A stretch of 43,862 bases of DNA, taken from Denitromonas iodatirespirans. GTDB lineage: Bacteria; Pseudomonadota; Gammaproteobacteria; Burkholderiales; Rhodocyclaceae. The DNA is taken from contig NZ_JAEKFT010000035.1 of assembly GCF_018524365.1 (NCBI RefSeq), positions 1 to 43,862 on the forward strand, in the 5' to 3' direction. Under the pieces are notes generated by a model, which was given only the letters and a program-made list of their open reading frames with translations, searched no databases and was not told where the DNA came from. Shown here one piece after another: positions 1 through 8,637 of the stretch (position 1 is its first letter; every line of letters starts with the position of its first letter). The translations under genes and the position numbers were made by a program.

Positions 1-470
1 TTGAGCGTGCTGCCGTTGTCGCCGTGCAGCACGGGCTTGTCAGTCATCGCGTGGATGCCTTCGGCCAGCGCGGTGCGCTTGAGCAGGCTCACCGCGTGGT
101 CGGCGTCATCGCGCTCATGGATCTCCCCGCCGACGATCTTGCGGCTGTACAAATCCATGATCAGGTAGAGGTAGAACTACTGCCCCTGCACCTGCGTGGG
201 CAGGTAGGTCATGTCCCAACACCACACCTGGCAAGGCGCGGTGGCCACGTGGGTGGTCGGTGCTCTCGAGGGCTGCGGCGCACGGGTGCGACCGCGATGG
301 CGGGTTTGCCCGTGGGCGCGCAGCACCCCCCTCGGTCAGAATAGTTGTCGCCTCGATAGAACCCGACCCCGGGGTCTGGCGGGATGCGCTGATGCGTCGG
401 ATGCGCAAAGCGCAGGATTTGCACCTCAGGCGACTGCCGTGTCTGTGCAACCAAGCAGCCTGCCTCAAGA
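1..470 (-). pseudogene. Decayed IS3-family transposase (OrfB/integrase core) fragment
   Basis: Read on the minus strand, the left edge encodes a recognisable IS3-type DDE integrase segment: VWCWDMTYLPTQVQGQ, then FYLYLIMDLYSRKIVGG, then a region ending HGDNGSTLK, which runs off the window. An in-frame TAG at 177-179 sits where this family normally has Trp, immediately before FYLY. Further upstream, around 300-345, the helical segment resembling VLRAHGQTRHRGRT continues only in a broken frame, with a second in-frame stop. The element is therefore inactive. Its boundary with the end of hemW (about 470-531) shows no clear terminal repeat, and the other end lies outside the window. The family assignment is confident; the exact IS subgroup is not determined. 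Confidence 0.75.
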
Positions 471-531
471 CCTGAGGGTGGCGATCGAACACCGGCTAGG
501 AGAGATCCAGACGGTTCCCCTCTATAGATCC

Positions 532-1740
532 TCAGTCGAGAAACATCTCAAGCAAATCGTTGAGAAAGCGCTGTCCCTTGAGCGTCGGGCGGAGGGTGTT
601 GTCGCTTGTTTCGAGCAGGCCGCGGTCGCGGGCGGCGATGAGTTTGGCTTCGATCACGTCGAGTGCGATGCCGGTGCGCGATTCCATCAGGTCGGTGGGG
701 ATGCCGTCGATCAGGCGCAGGCCGTTCATCATGAATTCGAAGGGCAGGTCGGCGACGCCGATGCCTTGTTCGGTCTGCACGAAGTCGCCCTTGCCGTGTG
801 CGGCGAGGTAGGCGCCGGGGTGTTTGTGGCGCATCTGGCGCACGATGCCGGTGTGGCTGGAGAGCTTGCTGTGGGCGCCGGCGCCGATGCCGAGGTAGTC
901 GCCGAAGGTCCAGTAGTTGAGGTTGTGGCGGCAGCGCTTGCCCGGCTGGGCAAACGCCGAGGTTTCATAGTGCTGGTAGCCGGCCTCGGCGAGCGTGGTC
1001 TCCACCAGTTGCTGCATGTCGGCGGCGAGGTCACCGTCGGGCAGTTTGGACGGTGGGTTGTGGTGGAAGGGGGTATTGGGTTCGAGCGTGAGGTGGTAGC
1101 AGGACAGGTGCTGCGGGCCGAGGGCGACGGCGGTGCGCAGGTCGGCGGCGAGGTGGTCCATGCTCTGGCCGGGCAGGGCGTACATGAGGTCGAAGTTGAC
1201 CGACTCGAAGTGGGTCAGCGCCAGTTCGGCGGCCTTGTGCGCTTCGGCGCCAGCATGGATGCGGCCGAGGGCGCGCAGGTAGCGGTCTTCGAAGCTCTGG
1301 ATGCCGAGCGAGAGCCGGTTGACGCCGGCGGCGCGATAGCCGGCGAAGCGTGTGGCCTCGACGGTGCCGGGGTTGGCTTCGAGCGTGATCTCGGCCAGCG
1401 GGTCGAGCGGCAGCAGCATGCGCACGGCGGTGAGCAGGCGGTCGAGCCCTTCGGCGCTGATCAGGCTGGGGGTGCCGCCGCCGATGAAGATGCTCAGCAC
1501 GCGGCGGCCCCAGACGTCGGGCAGTGCGGCTTCGAGGTCGGCAATGAGCGCGTCGATGTAGGCCGCCTCGGGGATGCCGCCCTGCTGCACCGCATGCGAA
1601 TTGAAGTCGCAGTAGGGGCACTTCTTTACGCACCACGGGTAGTGGATGTAGAGCGACAGCGGCGGCGGGGCGCTCAGTTGTGGGCTGCTGGGCGGCGCCG
1701 CGCGTTGCGGGCGCAGCGGGATGATGCGGCGCTCGCTCAC
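532..1740 (-). CDS. hemW: Radical SAM haem chaperone HemW
   Basis: A 402-residue cytosolic radical SAM protein of the HemN/HemW group. The iron-sulfur motif CVKKCPYC (Cys37, Cys41, Cys44) follows the strand YIHYPW, and a glycine-rich FIGGGTPSL segment follows, as is typical for SAM binding. HemW proteins bind haem and are proposed to deliver it to respiratory proteins; they lack coproporphyrinogen oxidase activity. The length and lack of the long HemN N-terminal region favour HemW over true HemN. The start is GTG at 1740, overlapping the rdgB stop in a GTGA junction, so translation is probably coupled to rdgB. It is the last gene of the kinase-phosphatase-rph-rdgB-hemW run. The first 28 residues are a proline-rich extension that may be non-conserved. 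Confidence 0.93.
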   Translation of the reverse strand: MSERRIIPLRPQRAAPPSSPQLSAPPPLSLYIHYPWCVKKCPYCDFNSHAVQQGGIPEAAYIDALIADLEAALPDVWGRRVLSIFIGGGTPSLISAEGLDRLLTAVRMLLPLDPLAEITLEANPGTVEATRFAGYRAAGVNRLSLGIQSFEDRYLRALGRIHAGAEAHKAAELALTHFESVNFDLMYALPGQSMDHLAADLRTAVALGPQHLSCYHLTLEPNTPFHHNPPSKLPDGDLAADMQQLVETTLAEAGYQHYETSAFAQPGKRCRHNLNYWTFGDYLGIGAGAHSKLSSHTGIVRQMRHKHPGAYLAAHGKGDFVQTEQGIGVADLPFEFMMNGLRLIDGIPTDLMESRTGIALDVIEAKLIAARDRGLLETSDNTLRPTLKGQRFLNDLLEMFLD

Positions 1741-2339
1741 GGCTGGGCCTGGAGCGTTTCAATGCGTTCGAGCAGATGCCGGCAGGCGTTGCCGCGGTGG
1801 CTGAGCATGTTCTTGAGCGCCGGGTCGAGTTCGGCGGCGGTCTGTTGCAGGTCGTCGAGCCAGAACAGTGGGTCGTAGCCGAAACCCTGACTGCCGCGCG
1901 GGGCGTCGAGGATGCGGCCATGCCATTCGCCTTCGGCGATGATCGGCTGCGGGTCGTCGGCGCTGCGCACCAGGGCCAGCACGCAGACGAAGCGGCCACG
2001 GCGGTTGTTGTGCCCGGCTAGGTCGGCGATCAGGCGGTCGATGTTGCGCGCGTCGGACTTGGGCTCGCCGGCGTAGCGCGCGGAGTGGATGCCGGGGGCG
2101 CCGCCGAGGGCGTCCACGCACAGGCCGGAGTCGTCGGCCAGGGCCGGCAGGCCGGTGTGGCGGGCGGCATGGCGGGCCTTGGCCAGCGCGTTTTCGACGA
2201 AGGTGGCGTAGGGCTCGTCGGCTTCGGGGACGTCGAAATCGGACTGCGGGCGCACGGTGATGCCCAGCGGGGCGAGCAGCGCGGCGAACTCGCGCAGCTT
2301 GCCGGCATTGCCGCTGGCCAGGACGATGGTGTCGAACAT
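1737..2339 (-). CDS. rdgB: XTP/dITP pyrophosphatase (RdgB/HAM1)
   Basis: A 200-residue HAM1-family nucleotide-sanitising enzyme that hydrolyses dITP, XTP and ITP to monophosphates, keeping non-canonical purines out of DNA and RNA. The N-terminus MFDTIVLASGNAGKLREF carries the conserved SGNxxK substrate-binding motif. The segment LADDSGLCVDALGG and SARYAG are family hallmarks, and FGYDPLF lies near the C-terminal third. An open frame extends 105 nt upstream into rph, but the family N-terminus fixes the ATG at 2339, only 4 nt after the rph stop. The stop overlaps the hemW GTG start. The rph-rdgB-hemW order is common in proteobacteria. Confidence 0.95.
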   Translation of the reverse strand: MFDTIVLASGNAGKLREFAALLAPLGITVRPQSDFDVPEADEPYATFVENALAKARHAARHTGLPALADDSGLCVDALGGAPGIHSARYAGEPKSDARNIDRLIADLAGHNNRRGRFVCVLALVRSADDPQPIIAEGEWHGRILDAPRGSQGFGYDPLFWLDDLQQTAAELDPALKNMLSHRGNACRHLLERIETLQAQP

Positions 2340-2343
2340 GGCC

Positions 2344-3063
2344 TCAGCCCAGGCCCAGTGCGTCGCGCTGGATCGCGTTGAGCTCGGCGATGCCGCTGGT
2401 GGCCAGGTCGAGCAGGGCGTCGAGTTCGGCGCGGGTGAAGGCATGGCCTTCGGCCGTGCCCTGCACCTCGACGAAATGGCCGCTGGCGGTCATCACCACG
2501 TTCATGTCGGTGTCGCAGGCCGAGTCTTCGGGATAGTCGAGGTCGAGCACGGGGATGCCGTCGTAGATGCCGACCGACACCGCCGCGACCAGCTCGCGCA
2601 TCGGGTTGGCGGCCAGCACGCCCCGGCGCACCAGGCCGTCGAGGGCTTCGTGAACGGCCACGCAGGCGCCGGTGATGGAGGCGGTGCGGGTGCCGCCGTC
2701 GGCCTGCAGCACGTCGCAGTCGATGATCACCTGGCGCTCGCCCAGCGCTTCGAGGTCGACCACGGCGCGCAGGCTGCGGCCGATCAGGCGCTGGATCTCC
2801 TGGGTGCGACCGCTCTGCTTGCCCTTGGCCGCTTCGCGCGCGCCGCGGGTGTGGGTGGCGCGCGGCAGCATGCCGTATTCGGCGGTCAGCCAGCCGGTCC
2901 CCTTGCCGCGCAGGAAACCGGGCACGGTGTCCTCGACGCTGGCGGTGCACAGCACCCGCGTGTCGCCGAATTCGATCAGCACCGAGCCTTCGGCATGTTT
3001 GGTGAAACCGCGGGTGATGTGGATGGGGCGGAGTTGATGGGCTTGGCGTTGGCTGGGGCGCAT
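2344..3063 (-). CDS. rph: Ribonuclease PH
   Basis: A 239-residue phosphorolytic 3'-to-5' exoribonuclease that trims tRNA 3' ends. The N-terminus reads [16 protein letters not shown] and is followed by the family signatures [33 protein letters not shown], and the Arg-rich segment around [10 protein letters not shown]. The segment [19 protein letters not shown] corresponds to the phosphate and active-site region. The length matches the usual 238-240 residues. It lies 40 nt downstream of the PP2C stop and 4 nt upstream of rdgB in one minus-strand run. The protein should act as a cytosolic hexameric ring. Confidence 0.96.
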   Translation of the reverse strand: MRPSQRQAHQLRPIHITRGFTKHAEGSVLIEFGDTRVLCTASVEDTVPGFLRGKGTGWLTAEYGMLPRATHTRGAREAAKGKQSGRTQEIQRLIGRSLRAVVDLEALGERQVIIDCDVLQADGGTRTASITGACVAVHEALDGLVRRGVLAANPMRELVAAVSVGIYDGIPVLDLDYPEDSACDTDMNVVMTASGHFVEVQGTAEGHAFTRAELDALLDLATSGIAELNAIQRDALGLG

Positions 3064-3103
3064 GCGGTGTTGAATCCTGTGTTGGGGGCGAGCGGCGAGC
3101 CGC

Positions 3104-4024
3104 TCAGTCCTGGGAGAATTTCTTGATGGCGACGTTGATTTCGGAGATGGCCTGTTCGATTTCGTCGTCGGTCAGATCCTGTGCGCCGCTGCCGGCGGTG
3201 CGCTCGAAGCTTTCCATCTGCGTGGTGAAACTGCTGATCGCCATGGTCTGGGTCGATACCGTGTCGGGCAGGGTGTCGGCGAAGTCTTCCAGCCACAGCA
3301 GGCCGATCATCGACAGGTTGTCGGCATGGGCGCCGGCGCGGGCCTCGGCCTCGTCCATCAGCTTGGGGATGGCCTTCATGAGGTTCTTGGCCTCGACCAG
3401 TCGGCCCTTCAGCTCGTCGTTGCCGAGCGGGCCCCAGACCCCGTCGGTGCACAGGGCGATGATATCGCCGGCGTAGAGCGGGGTCGGCCGCGAAAACTCC
3501 ACCTGCGGCGCATGGTTGCCGCCCAGGCAGCTGTAGATGCGGTTGCGGCCGGGGTGCACGGCGGCGCCGTCGGCGTCGATCAGGCCCTGGTCGAGCATCA
3601 GCTGCACGCGCGAGTGGTCGCGCGTCTGCAGTTCGATCTCGCCCTTGCGCAGCAGGTAGAGGCGCGAATCGCCGGCGTGGGCCCAGTGGGCCAGCCCGTT
3701 CTGGATCAGACAGGCCACCACGGTAGTGCGCGGCGCCTCGGGCAGGTACTTGTCGAAGGCGTAATCGAGAATGGCGTGATGCGCGTTGGTCATCACCTGC
3801 GACAGGAACAGCACCGGGTCGCCGACCAGCGGCTGGGCGTCGCGCTGGAAGGCCTGGGTGATGTACTGCACGGCGATCTGCGCGGCCACCTCGCCATGCA
3901 GGTGGCCGCCCATGCCGTCGGCGATGACCATCAGCAGGGCGTCACGCGAGTAGCAATAGGCAATGCGGTCCTGGTTGGAGGGGCGCTTGCCGGGCCGGCT
4001 TTCTTGGTAGATGGTGAATTTCAT
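3104..4024 (-). CDS. PP2C-family serine/threonine protein phosphatase
   Basis: A 306-residue PPM/PP2C phosphatase that probably reverses phosphorylation by the kinase encoded immediately upstream. The metal-binding motifs are present: SNQDR near residue 16, ADGMGGH (Asp36), [20 protein letters not shown] and the C-terminal DNLSM. After the catalytic core (to about residue 240) there is an acidic tail of about 60 residues, without membrane segments. The ATG at 4024 was chosen because it overlaps the kinase stop in an ATGA junction and begins directly at the domain; a 16-residue upstream extension inside the kinase gene is unlikely. Substrates are unknown. Confidence 0.92.
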   Translation of the reverse strand: MKFTIYQESRPGKRPSNQDRIAYCYSRDALLMVIADGMGGHLHGEVAAQIAVQYITQAFQRDAQPLVGDPVLFLSQVMTNAHHAILDYAFDKYLPEAPRTTVVACLIQNGLAHWAHAGDSRLYLLRKGEIELQTRDHSRVQLMLDQGLIDADGAAVHPGRNRIYSCLGGNHAPQVEFSRPTPLYAGDIIALCTDGVWGPLGNDELKGRLVEAKNLMKAIPKLMDEAEARAGAHADNLSMIGLLWLEDFADTLPDTVSTQTMAISSFTTQMESFERTAGSGAQDLTDDEIEQAISEINVAIKKFSQD

Positions 4025-4968
4025 GAGCGACCAATAAAGGTTTTGAGCCGACTGCCGACATCGGCGAACCACGAGGCCGGCATGGCCTCGTCGGGCCCGC
4101 GCTGCACCAGCGCTTTCTGTAAAGCGTAGACGCTCTGCGGGCGGGCAAGGGGATCAAGATCGAGACACCAGTCGATGGTCTCGAGCAACTGCGCACTATG
4201 ACGTCCGGCAAAGGCCTTGGCCGCCGGGGTGTAGGTGTCCTTGGTGGCGCGTTCGTCCGAACGCGGCGGTGCGCTGCCGGCCAGGCAGGCATAGAGGCTG
4301 GCGCCGACGCTGTAGATGTCGCTCCACGGCCCCAGCGCCTCGCGCCCGGCGAACTGCTCGGGCGAGGCAAAACCGGGCGTGTACATCGGCTTGAGCATGG
4401 GCTGGCCGGTCATCAGCGTCTGGCGCGCGGCACCGAAATCGAGCAGCACCGGGGTGCCGTCCAGGCGCAGATAGATATTCGACGGCTTGATGTCCAGATG
4501 CAGCAGCTTGTGCGCATGCACCTCGCGCAGGCCGTTGAGCATGCGGGTGAACACCCCGCGCAGAAAGCGCTCGCGCAGCACCTCGCGGTGCTTGCTGACA
4601 TACTCGTGCAGTGTGCGGCCGCGCTCGAACTGCATCACCATGTAGACGGTGCCGTTGGCGCGGAAGAAGTTGAGCACCCGCACCACGTTGGGATGCATCA
4701 GCTTGGCCAGCGCCCGGCCTTCCTCGAAAAAGCACTTCATGCCGTAACGGAAGGCCGGCTCGTTGGCGGTCGAGATCTTCGGCTCGATTTCCCCCTCGCC
4801 GCGCAAGGCCAGCGAATTGGGCAAGTATTCCTTGATCGCCACCGGCATGCCCTCGGCGTCATAGGCCAGGTAGACGATGGAAAAGCCCCCCAACGACAAC
4901 TGCCGCTCGATGCGGTACTGGTCCAGCTGGAAACCGGAAGGCAGTGCCTGATTGACTTGAGAGGCCAT
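4021..4968 (-). CDS. Hanks-type serine/threonine protein kinase
   Basis: A 315-residue soluble eukaryotic-like kinase. The glycine loop is LSLGGFSIVY, the ATP-anchoring lysine is Lys46 in VAIKEY, the catalytic loop is HLDIKPSN (Asp159; HLD replaces the usual HRD), and the metal-binding DFGA begins at Asp177. The activation loop ends in a TPGFASPEQ-type P+1 segment. No transmembrane segment, PASTA or other sensor domain is visible, so input must come through the kinase domain or a partner. It is the first gene of a minus-strand run, overlapping the PP2C gene by 4 nt, and divergent from yicC across 90 bp. Kinase and phosphatase are thus dosage-matched. No strong Shine-Dalgarno sequence precedes the ATG. 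Confidence 0.92.
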   Translation of the reverse strand: MASQVNQALPSGFQLDQYRIERQLSLGGFSIVYLAYDAEGMPVAIKEYLPNSLALRGEGEIEPKISTANEPAFRYGMKCFFEEGRALAKLMHPNVVRVLNFFRANGTVYMVMQFERGRTLHEYVSKHREVLRERFLRGVFTRMLNGLREVHAHKLLHLDIKPSNIYLRLDGTPVLLDFGAARQTLMTGQPMLKPMYTPGFASPEQFAGREALGPWSDIYSVGASLYACLAGSAPPRSDERATKDTYTPAAKAFAGRHSAQLLETIDWCLDLDPLARPQSVYALQKALVQRGPDEAMPASWFADVGSRLKTFIGRS

Positions 4969-5058
4969 GAAGGGGGGGCTAAGATTCCGTTTTCACCGCA
5001 TTTTCTTGCGTGCCACGGGTGGTGTAAAGCGCATCGACACCGGGCACCGGAGCTCCAG

Positions 5059-5928
5059 ATGATACTCAGTATGACCGGCTTTGCGGTGCAACACCGCGAA
5101 CTGGGCGGCGTCAGCCTTCACCTCGAACTGCGCAGCGTCAATTCCCGCTTCCTCGATCTGTCCTTCCGCCTGGGCGACGACGTGCGGCTGGCCGAGCCCG
5201 CCCTGCGTGAAATGCTTACCGCACGCCTGAGCCGTGGCAAGGTCGAATGTCGCCTGTATCTGCAAAAAAACGATGCCGCCGGCACGGCCGATCTGTCGCT
5301 CAACGGCGCGCTGCTGCAACAACTGAAGGCCGCCCAGACCCAGGTGCAGGTGACCTTCCCGCAGGCCAAGGCGATGTCGGTGGGCGAGCTGCTGCGCTGG
5401 CCCGGCATGCTGGCCGACGACAGCCTCGCCTTCGACGAACTGATGCCGGTGATCCGCGAGATGGCCGAGGCCGGCATCGACGAGTTCATCGCCAGCCGGC
5501 AGCGCGAAGGCGACAAGCTGGCGGCGATCATCCGCGAGCGGGTCGAGGGCATGCGCGAGCTGGTGCAGCGCGCCGCGCCGCAGATGCCGATGCTGGTCGA
5601 GGCCTACCAGGCCAAACTCACCGAACGCCTGCGCGAAGCCGTCGCCACGCTGGACGAGGATCGCATCCGCCAGGAAGTGGCGTTGTTCGCCCAGCGCATC
5701 GATGTAGACGAAGAGCTCGACCGCCTGCGCACCCACCTGGACGAGGTCGCGCGCATCCTCAAGAAAGGCGGCATCTCGGGCAAGCGGCTCGACTTCTTGA
5801 TGCAGGAACTCAACCGCGAAGCCAACACCCTCGCCTCCAAGAGCGCCGCCACCGACGTGACCGCGGTGGCCATGGAAATGAAGGTACTGATCGAGCAGAT
5901 GCGCGAGCAGGTGCAAAACATCGAATGA
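5059..5928 (+). CDS. yicC: YicC-family endoribonuclease
   Basis: A 289-residue YicC/YloC protein, a family with reported endoribonuclease activity on structured RNA. The N-terminus MILSMTGFAVQHRELGG and LELRSVNSRFLDLSFRLG are diagnostic. The C-terminal DUF1732 region includes DVDEELDRLRTHLDE, GKRLDFLMQELNREANTLASKS and a final AVAMEMKVLIEQMREQ helix. GGAG lies 7 nt before the ATG at 5059; the longer open frame upstream is antisense to the kinase gene and is rejected. A strong intrinsic terminator follows 22 nt after the stop. In many bacteria yicC lies near rph or gmk, consistent with this neighbourhood. Confidence 0.95.
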   Translation: MILSMTGFAVQHRELGGVSLHLELRSVNSRFLDLSFRLGDDVRLAEPALREMLTARLSRGKVECRLYLQKNDAAGTADLSLNGALLQQLKAAQTQVQVTFPQAKAMSVGELLRWPGMLADDSLAFDELMPVIREMAEAGIDEFIASRQREGDKLAAIIRERVEGMRELVQRAAPQMPMLVEAYQAKLTERLREAVATLDEDRIRQEVALFAQRIDVDEELDRLRTHLDEVARILKKGGISGKRLDFLMQELNREANTLASKSAATDVTAVAMEMKVLIEQMREQVQNIE

Positions 5929-5950
5929 TTCCGCCTGTCGGGCGAGACCG

Positions 5951-5978
5951 AAAAAGCCGCACGCGATGCGGCTTTTTT
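5951..5978 (+). terminator. Rho-independent terminator after yicC
   Basis: The arms AAAAAGCCGCA and TGCGGCTTTTTT pair around a 5-nt loop and end in a run of six T. It lies 22 nt downstream of the yicC stop. The A-rich 5' arm makes it partly bidirectional. Confidence 0.9.
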
Positions 5979-6023
5979 GCGCCTCGACGCCGGGCGGCCC
6001 AGTCGCCTCCGGCGCCGGCACTC

Positions 6024-6049
6024 AAAAAGAAAACCCGCTCGAGGCGGGT
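6024..6049 (-). terminator. Rho-independent terminator after the XRE regulator gene
   Basis: On the minus strand ACCCGC pairs with GCGGGT around a 5-nt loop, followed by TTTTCTTTTT. It begins about 20 nt beyond the stop of the small helix-turn-helix gene at 6071. Confidence 0.85.
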
Positions 6050-6070
6050 CTTCCGGGCGGTTGTTGTCGC

Positions 6071-6310
6071 TTACAGGCCGGTGGCGCGCAGTTTGGCGAG
6101 CAGTTTTTCGGACCGCTTGGGTGGGCCGTAAACCAGGTCGAGCAGCAGAGCGATGGGGATCGGCAGCGGCCGGCCACTTTCGTAGCGACTGCCGGCCGAC
6201 TGGGTAACGCCGATCGGCGCCCAGAACTCGGACTGACTCAGCTTGCGTTTCTTGCGCCAATCCAGCAGTTGCTCGGCGCTCGGGGATTGGGCTTTATGTC
6301 GCTGTGGCAT
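6071..6310 (-). CDS. Small XRE-family helix-turn-helix regulator
   Basis: A 79-residue protein dominated by one Cro/CI-type helix-turn-helix: the region around LLDWRKKRKLSQSEFW, followed by the recognition segment GVTQSAGSRYESGRPLP, and a C-terminal helix. No second domain is present, so it probably binds DNA as a dimer. The gene stands alone with its own terminator. Its upstream region is AT-rich relative to the genome and holds two short inverted repeats, one directly before the start codon, consistent with autoregulation (inferred). No strong Shine-Dalgarno sequence is visible. Its target genes are unknown. Confidence 0.85.
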   Translation of the reverse strand: MPQRHKAQSPSAEQLLDWRKKRKLSQSEFWAPIGVTQSAGSRYESGRPLPIPIALLLDLVYGPPKRSEKLLAKLRATGL

Positions 6311-6534
6311 GGCTAATCCAAAAGTATTAGTTTTTGAGGCGTAGCGGCACTTTAACCTTTTAGGTTGCAGGGATCAATTCCCAATTTCTTGGCAGCATGC
6401 CCTTGAAAAATCTCGTAACAAATATGACAGCGCGGCGGTAGGTGCGGCGTGTGGCTTTGCCCGCCATAGTTCCATCGAACTAGACCGGGCGCAGCCCCGG
6501 CCGGCGGCGCGGATGCGTTTGCGTGCCGGGCGTG
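6311..6534. promoter_or_regulatory. AT-rich regulatory gap with two small inverted repeats
   Basis: This 224-bp gap contains no supportable gene. It carries CTAAT and ATTAG at 6313-6317 and 6326-6330, two bases before the XRE start codon, and the palindrome AACCT-TTT-AGGTT at 6354-6366. Both are candidate operators for the XRE protein. The remainder toward the DUF1840 stop shows nothing recognisable. Confidence 0.4.
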
Positions 6535-6870
6535 TCACACGCCCCAGGTGACCGGTTTGCCTTCCTTTTGCGACAGTTCGAGCAACTCCAGCAAGGGCCA
6601 GGCGCGTTGGTAGAAGCTCACCGGGGCGGCCATGCCGCGCGGCTTGTCTTCCTCGGTCTCGTCCCCGTTCCCGTCGGTGTCGTCGTTGCGGGCCGCTTTG
6701 TCGGCGGCGATGGCTTGCTTGAGTCGGTCGATGGCGGCGGGCAGTTGCTCGACGGTGATGATGCCGGTGGCGCTGTCAGGGTCTTTGCCCAGGACCTCGA
6801 ACATGGTCCGGGCGGTCTTGCCGAGCATGATCACGTCGGCGCCGGCAGCGGATTTGAAGGTGGTCAGCAT
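6535..6870 (-). CDS. DUF1840 domain-containing protein
   Basis: A 111-residue small cytosolic protein. It begins MLTTFKSAAGADVIML and ends with SFYQRAWPLLELLELSQ and KPVTWGV, the pattern of the DUF1840 family found in beta- and gammaproteobacteria; its function is unknown. The middle, about residues 58-82, is an acidic low-complexity linker. The open frame extends far upstream antisense to the TPP enzyme gene, but the family N-terminus fixes the ATG at 6870. It is divergent from the TPP enzyme gene across 114 bp, so the two may share a regulatory region. Confidence 0.85.
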   Translation of the reverse strand: MLTTFKSAAGADVIMLGKTARTMFEVLGKDPDSATGIITVEQLPAAIDRLKQAIAADKAARNDDTDGNGDETEEDKPRGMAAPVSFYQRAWPLLELLELSQKEGKPVTWGV

Positions 6871-6984
6871 GGCGTGCTCCTGTGCAGGGGGTTGGGTCGA
6901 TTGTAGCCCCTTGCCATGGGCATTGCCCCGGCGGTGCCCCCACTCCACAATGGGGCGCACAGTCCCGACACGGAGGAGAGCGGC

Positions 6985-8637
6985 ATGACGGAGCAACAAT
7001 CCGAGGCGCGCCTGGGCGGCCACATCGTGGCCGAAGCGCTGCGCATCAATGGCGTGGATACGGTGTTCTGCGTGCCCGGCGAGAGTTACCTGCCGCTGCT
7101 CGACGGCCTCTACGAGCGCGGTGAGCAGATCCGCCTGATCACCTGCCGCCACGAGAGCGGGGCCGGGTTCATGGCCGATGCCTGGGGCAAGCTCACCGGG
7201 CGGCCGGGGGTGTGCCTGGTGACGCGCGGGCCGGGCGCGTGCAACGCCAGCATCGCCGTGCACAACGCGGCGCAGGATTCCTCGCCGATGATCCTGCTGG
7301 TCGGCCAGATCGGCGACGACTGCGTGGACCGCGAGGCCTTCCAGGAGGTCGACTACCGGCGCATGTTCGGCAGCATGGCCAAGTGGGTCACGCAGATCGA
7401 CCGCATCGACCGGATCCCTGAATACCTGCATCGCGCCTTCCAGACGGCGGTGTCGGGCCGCCCCGGCCCGGTGGTGCTGGCCTTGCCCGAGAATCTGTTG
7501 TTCGGCCGCGGCGTGGCGCGCGACGTGGGGCCGGCCCGCCGCGTGCAGGCCAGCCCCTCGGCCGACGACATGGCCGAGCTCAAGGCCATGCTCGCCGCCG
7601 CCGACCGGCCGCTGGTGATCCTCGGCGGCGCGGGCTGGACCGACACCGCCTGCGCCGACATGCTCGGCTTCATCGAGGCCAACCGCCTGCCGGTGGCCTG
7701 CGCCTTCCGCTGGCAGGATCTGTTCGACCATCGCCATCCGAACTACATCGGCGATGCCGGCCTGGGCATCCGCCCCTCGCTGGCCGAGCGCATCGATCAG
7801 GCCGACCTGTTGATCGTGGTCGGCGCGCGCCTGGGCGAGGCGACCAGCAGCGGCTACACCCTGATCGACGTGCCGCAGCCGCGGCAGAAGCTGGTGCATG
7901 TGCACGCCGGCAACGACGAGCTGGGCAAGGTCTATCGTGCCGACCTGCCGATCAACGCGGGCATGGCCGAGTTCGCCGCGGCCGCGGCCGACATCCGTGT
8001 CGATGCGCTGGCCTGGGCCGACAGCGTGGCGGTCGACCGGGCCGAGTACCTGGCCCACAGCACGCCGCCCAGCGTGCCCGGCCCGCTGCAGATGGGCGAG
8101 ATCATGACCTGGCTCAACGACACCCTGCCGGACGACGCCATCCTCACCAACGGCGCCGGCAACTACACCATCTGGCTGCATCGCTACTACCGCTACCGGC
8201 GCTTTCACACCCAGCTGGCGCCGACCAGCGGCAGCATGGGCTACGGCGTGCCGGCGGCGGTGGCGGCCCAGCTGGCGCATCCGGACCGGCTGGTGCTGGC
8301 CTGGGCGGGCGACGGCTGCTTCATGATGACCGGCCAGGAGCTGGCCACTGCGGTGCAGTACGAATTGCCGATCATCTTCCTGGTGGTGAACAACGGCATG
8401 TACGGCACCATCCGCATGCACCAGGAAAAGCACTACCCCGGCCGGGTCGCCGGCACCAACTTGCGTAACCCGGATTTCGTCGCGCTGGCCCAGGCCTACG
8501 GGGCGCATGGCGAGCGCGTCACCGAAACCGCCCAGTTCGCGCCGGCCTTCGAACGCGCGCGTGCTGCCGGCACGCCGGCACTGATCGAACTGGTCCTCGA
8601 TCCGGCGGTGCTGACGCCGACGCTGCGGCTGGGTTAG
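6985..8637 (+). CDS. Thiamine pyrophosphate-dependent enzyme, acetolactate synthase-like
   Basis: A 550-residue TPP enzyme with the three-domain layout of the acetohydroxyacid synthase/benzoylformate decarboxylase superfamily. The N-terminal PYR domain holds the catalytic glutamate in CRHESGAGFMAD (Glu57). The central domain is Rossmann-like. The C-terminal PP domain has the TPP motif AGDGCFMM (about residue 442), with the paired Asn (VVNN) about 28 residues later. GGAGGAGA precedes the ATG at 6985. No ilvN regulatory subunit or other branched-chain gene is adjacent, so this is probably not the anabolic IlvB. The substrate cannot be set from sequence; an uncharacterised 2-oxoacid decarboxylase or carboligase is equally possible. 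Its TAG stop overlaps the convergent gene's stop by 4 nt. Confidence 0.85.
   Translation: MTEQQSEARLGGHIVAEALRINGVDTVFCVPGESYLPLLDGLYERGEQIRLITCRHESGAGFMADAWGKLTGRPGVCLVTRGPGACNASIAVHNAAQDSSPMILLVGQIGDDCVDREAFQEVDYRRMFGSMAKWVTQIDRIDRIPEYLHRAFQTAVSGRPGPVVLALPENLLFGRGVARDVGPARRVQASPSADDMAELKAMLAAADRPLVILGGAGWTDTACADMLGFIEANRLPVACAFRWQDLFDHRHPNYIGDAGLGIRPSLAERIDQADLLIVVGARLGEATSSGYTLIDVPQPRQKLVHVHAGNDELGKVYRADLPINAGMAEFAAAAADIRVDALAWADSVAVDRAEYLAHSTPPSVPGPLQMGEIMTWLNDTLPDDAILTNGAGNYTIWLHRYYRYRRFHTQLAPTSGSMGYGVPAAVAAQLAHPDRLVLAWAGDGCFMMTGQELATAVQYELPIIFLVVNNGMYGTIRMHQEKHYPGRVAGTNLRNPDFVALAQAYGAHGERVTETAQFAPAFERARAAGTPALIELVLDPAVLTPTLRLG

Noticed and set aside
211-1878. Plus-strand frame of 555 codons opposite hemW and rdgB
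   Set aside because: It is antisense to hemW with its CxxxCxxC motif. The product has the usual Val/Gly/Gln antisense composition.
4198-5058. N-terminal extension of yicC by 287 codons
   Set aside because: It is antisense to the kinase gene. YicC family length and a GGAG site support the ATG at 5059.
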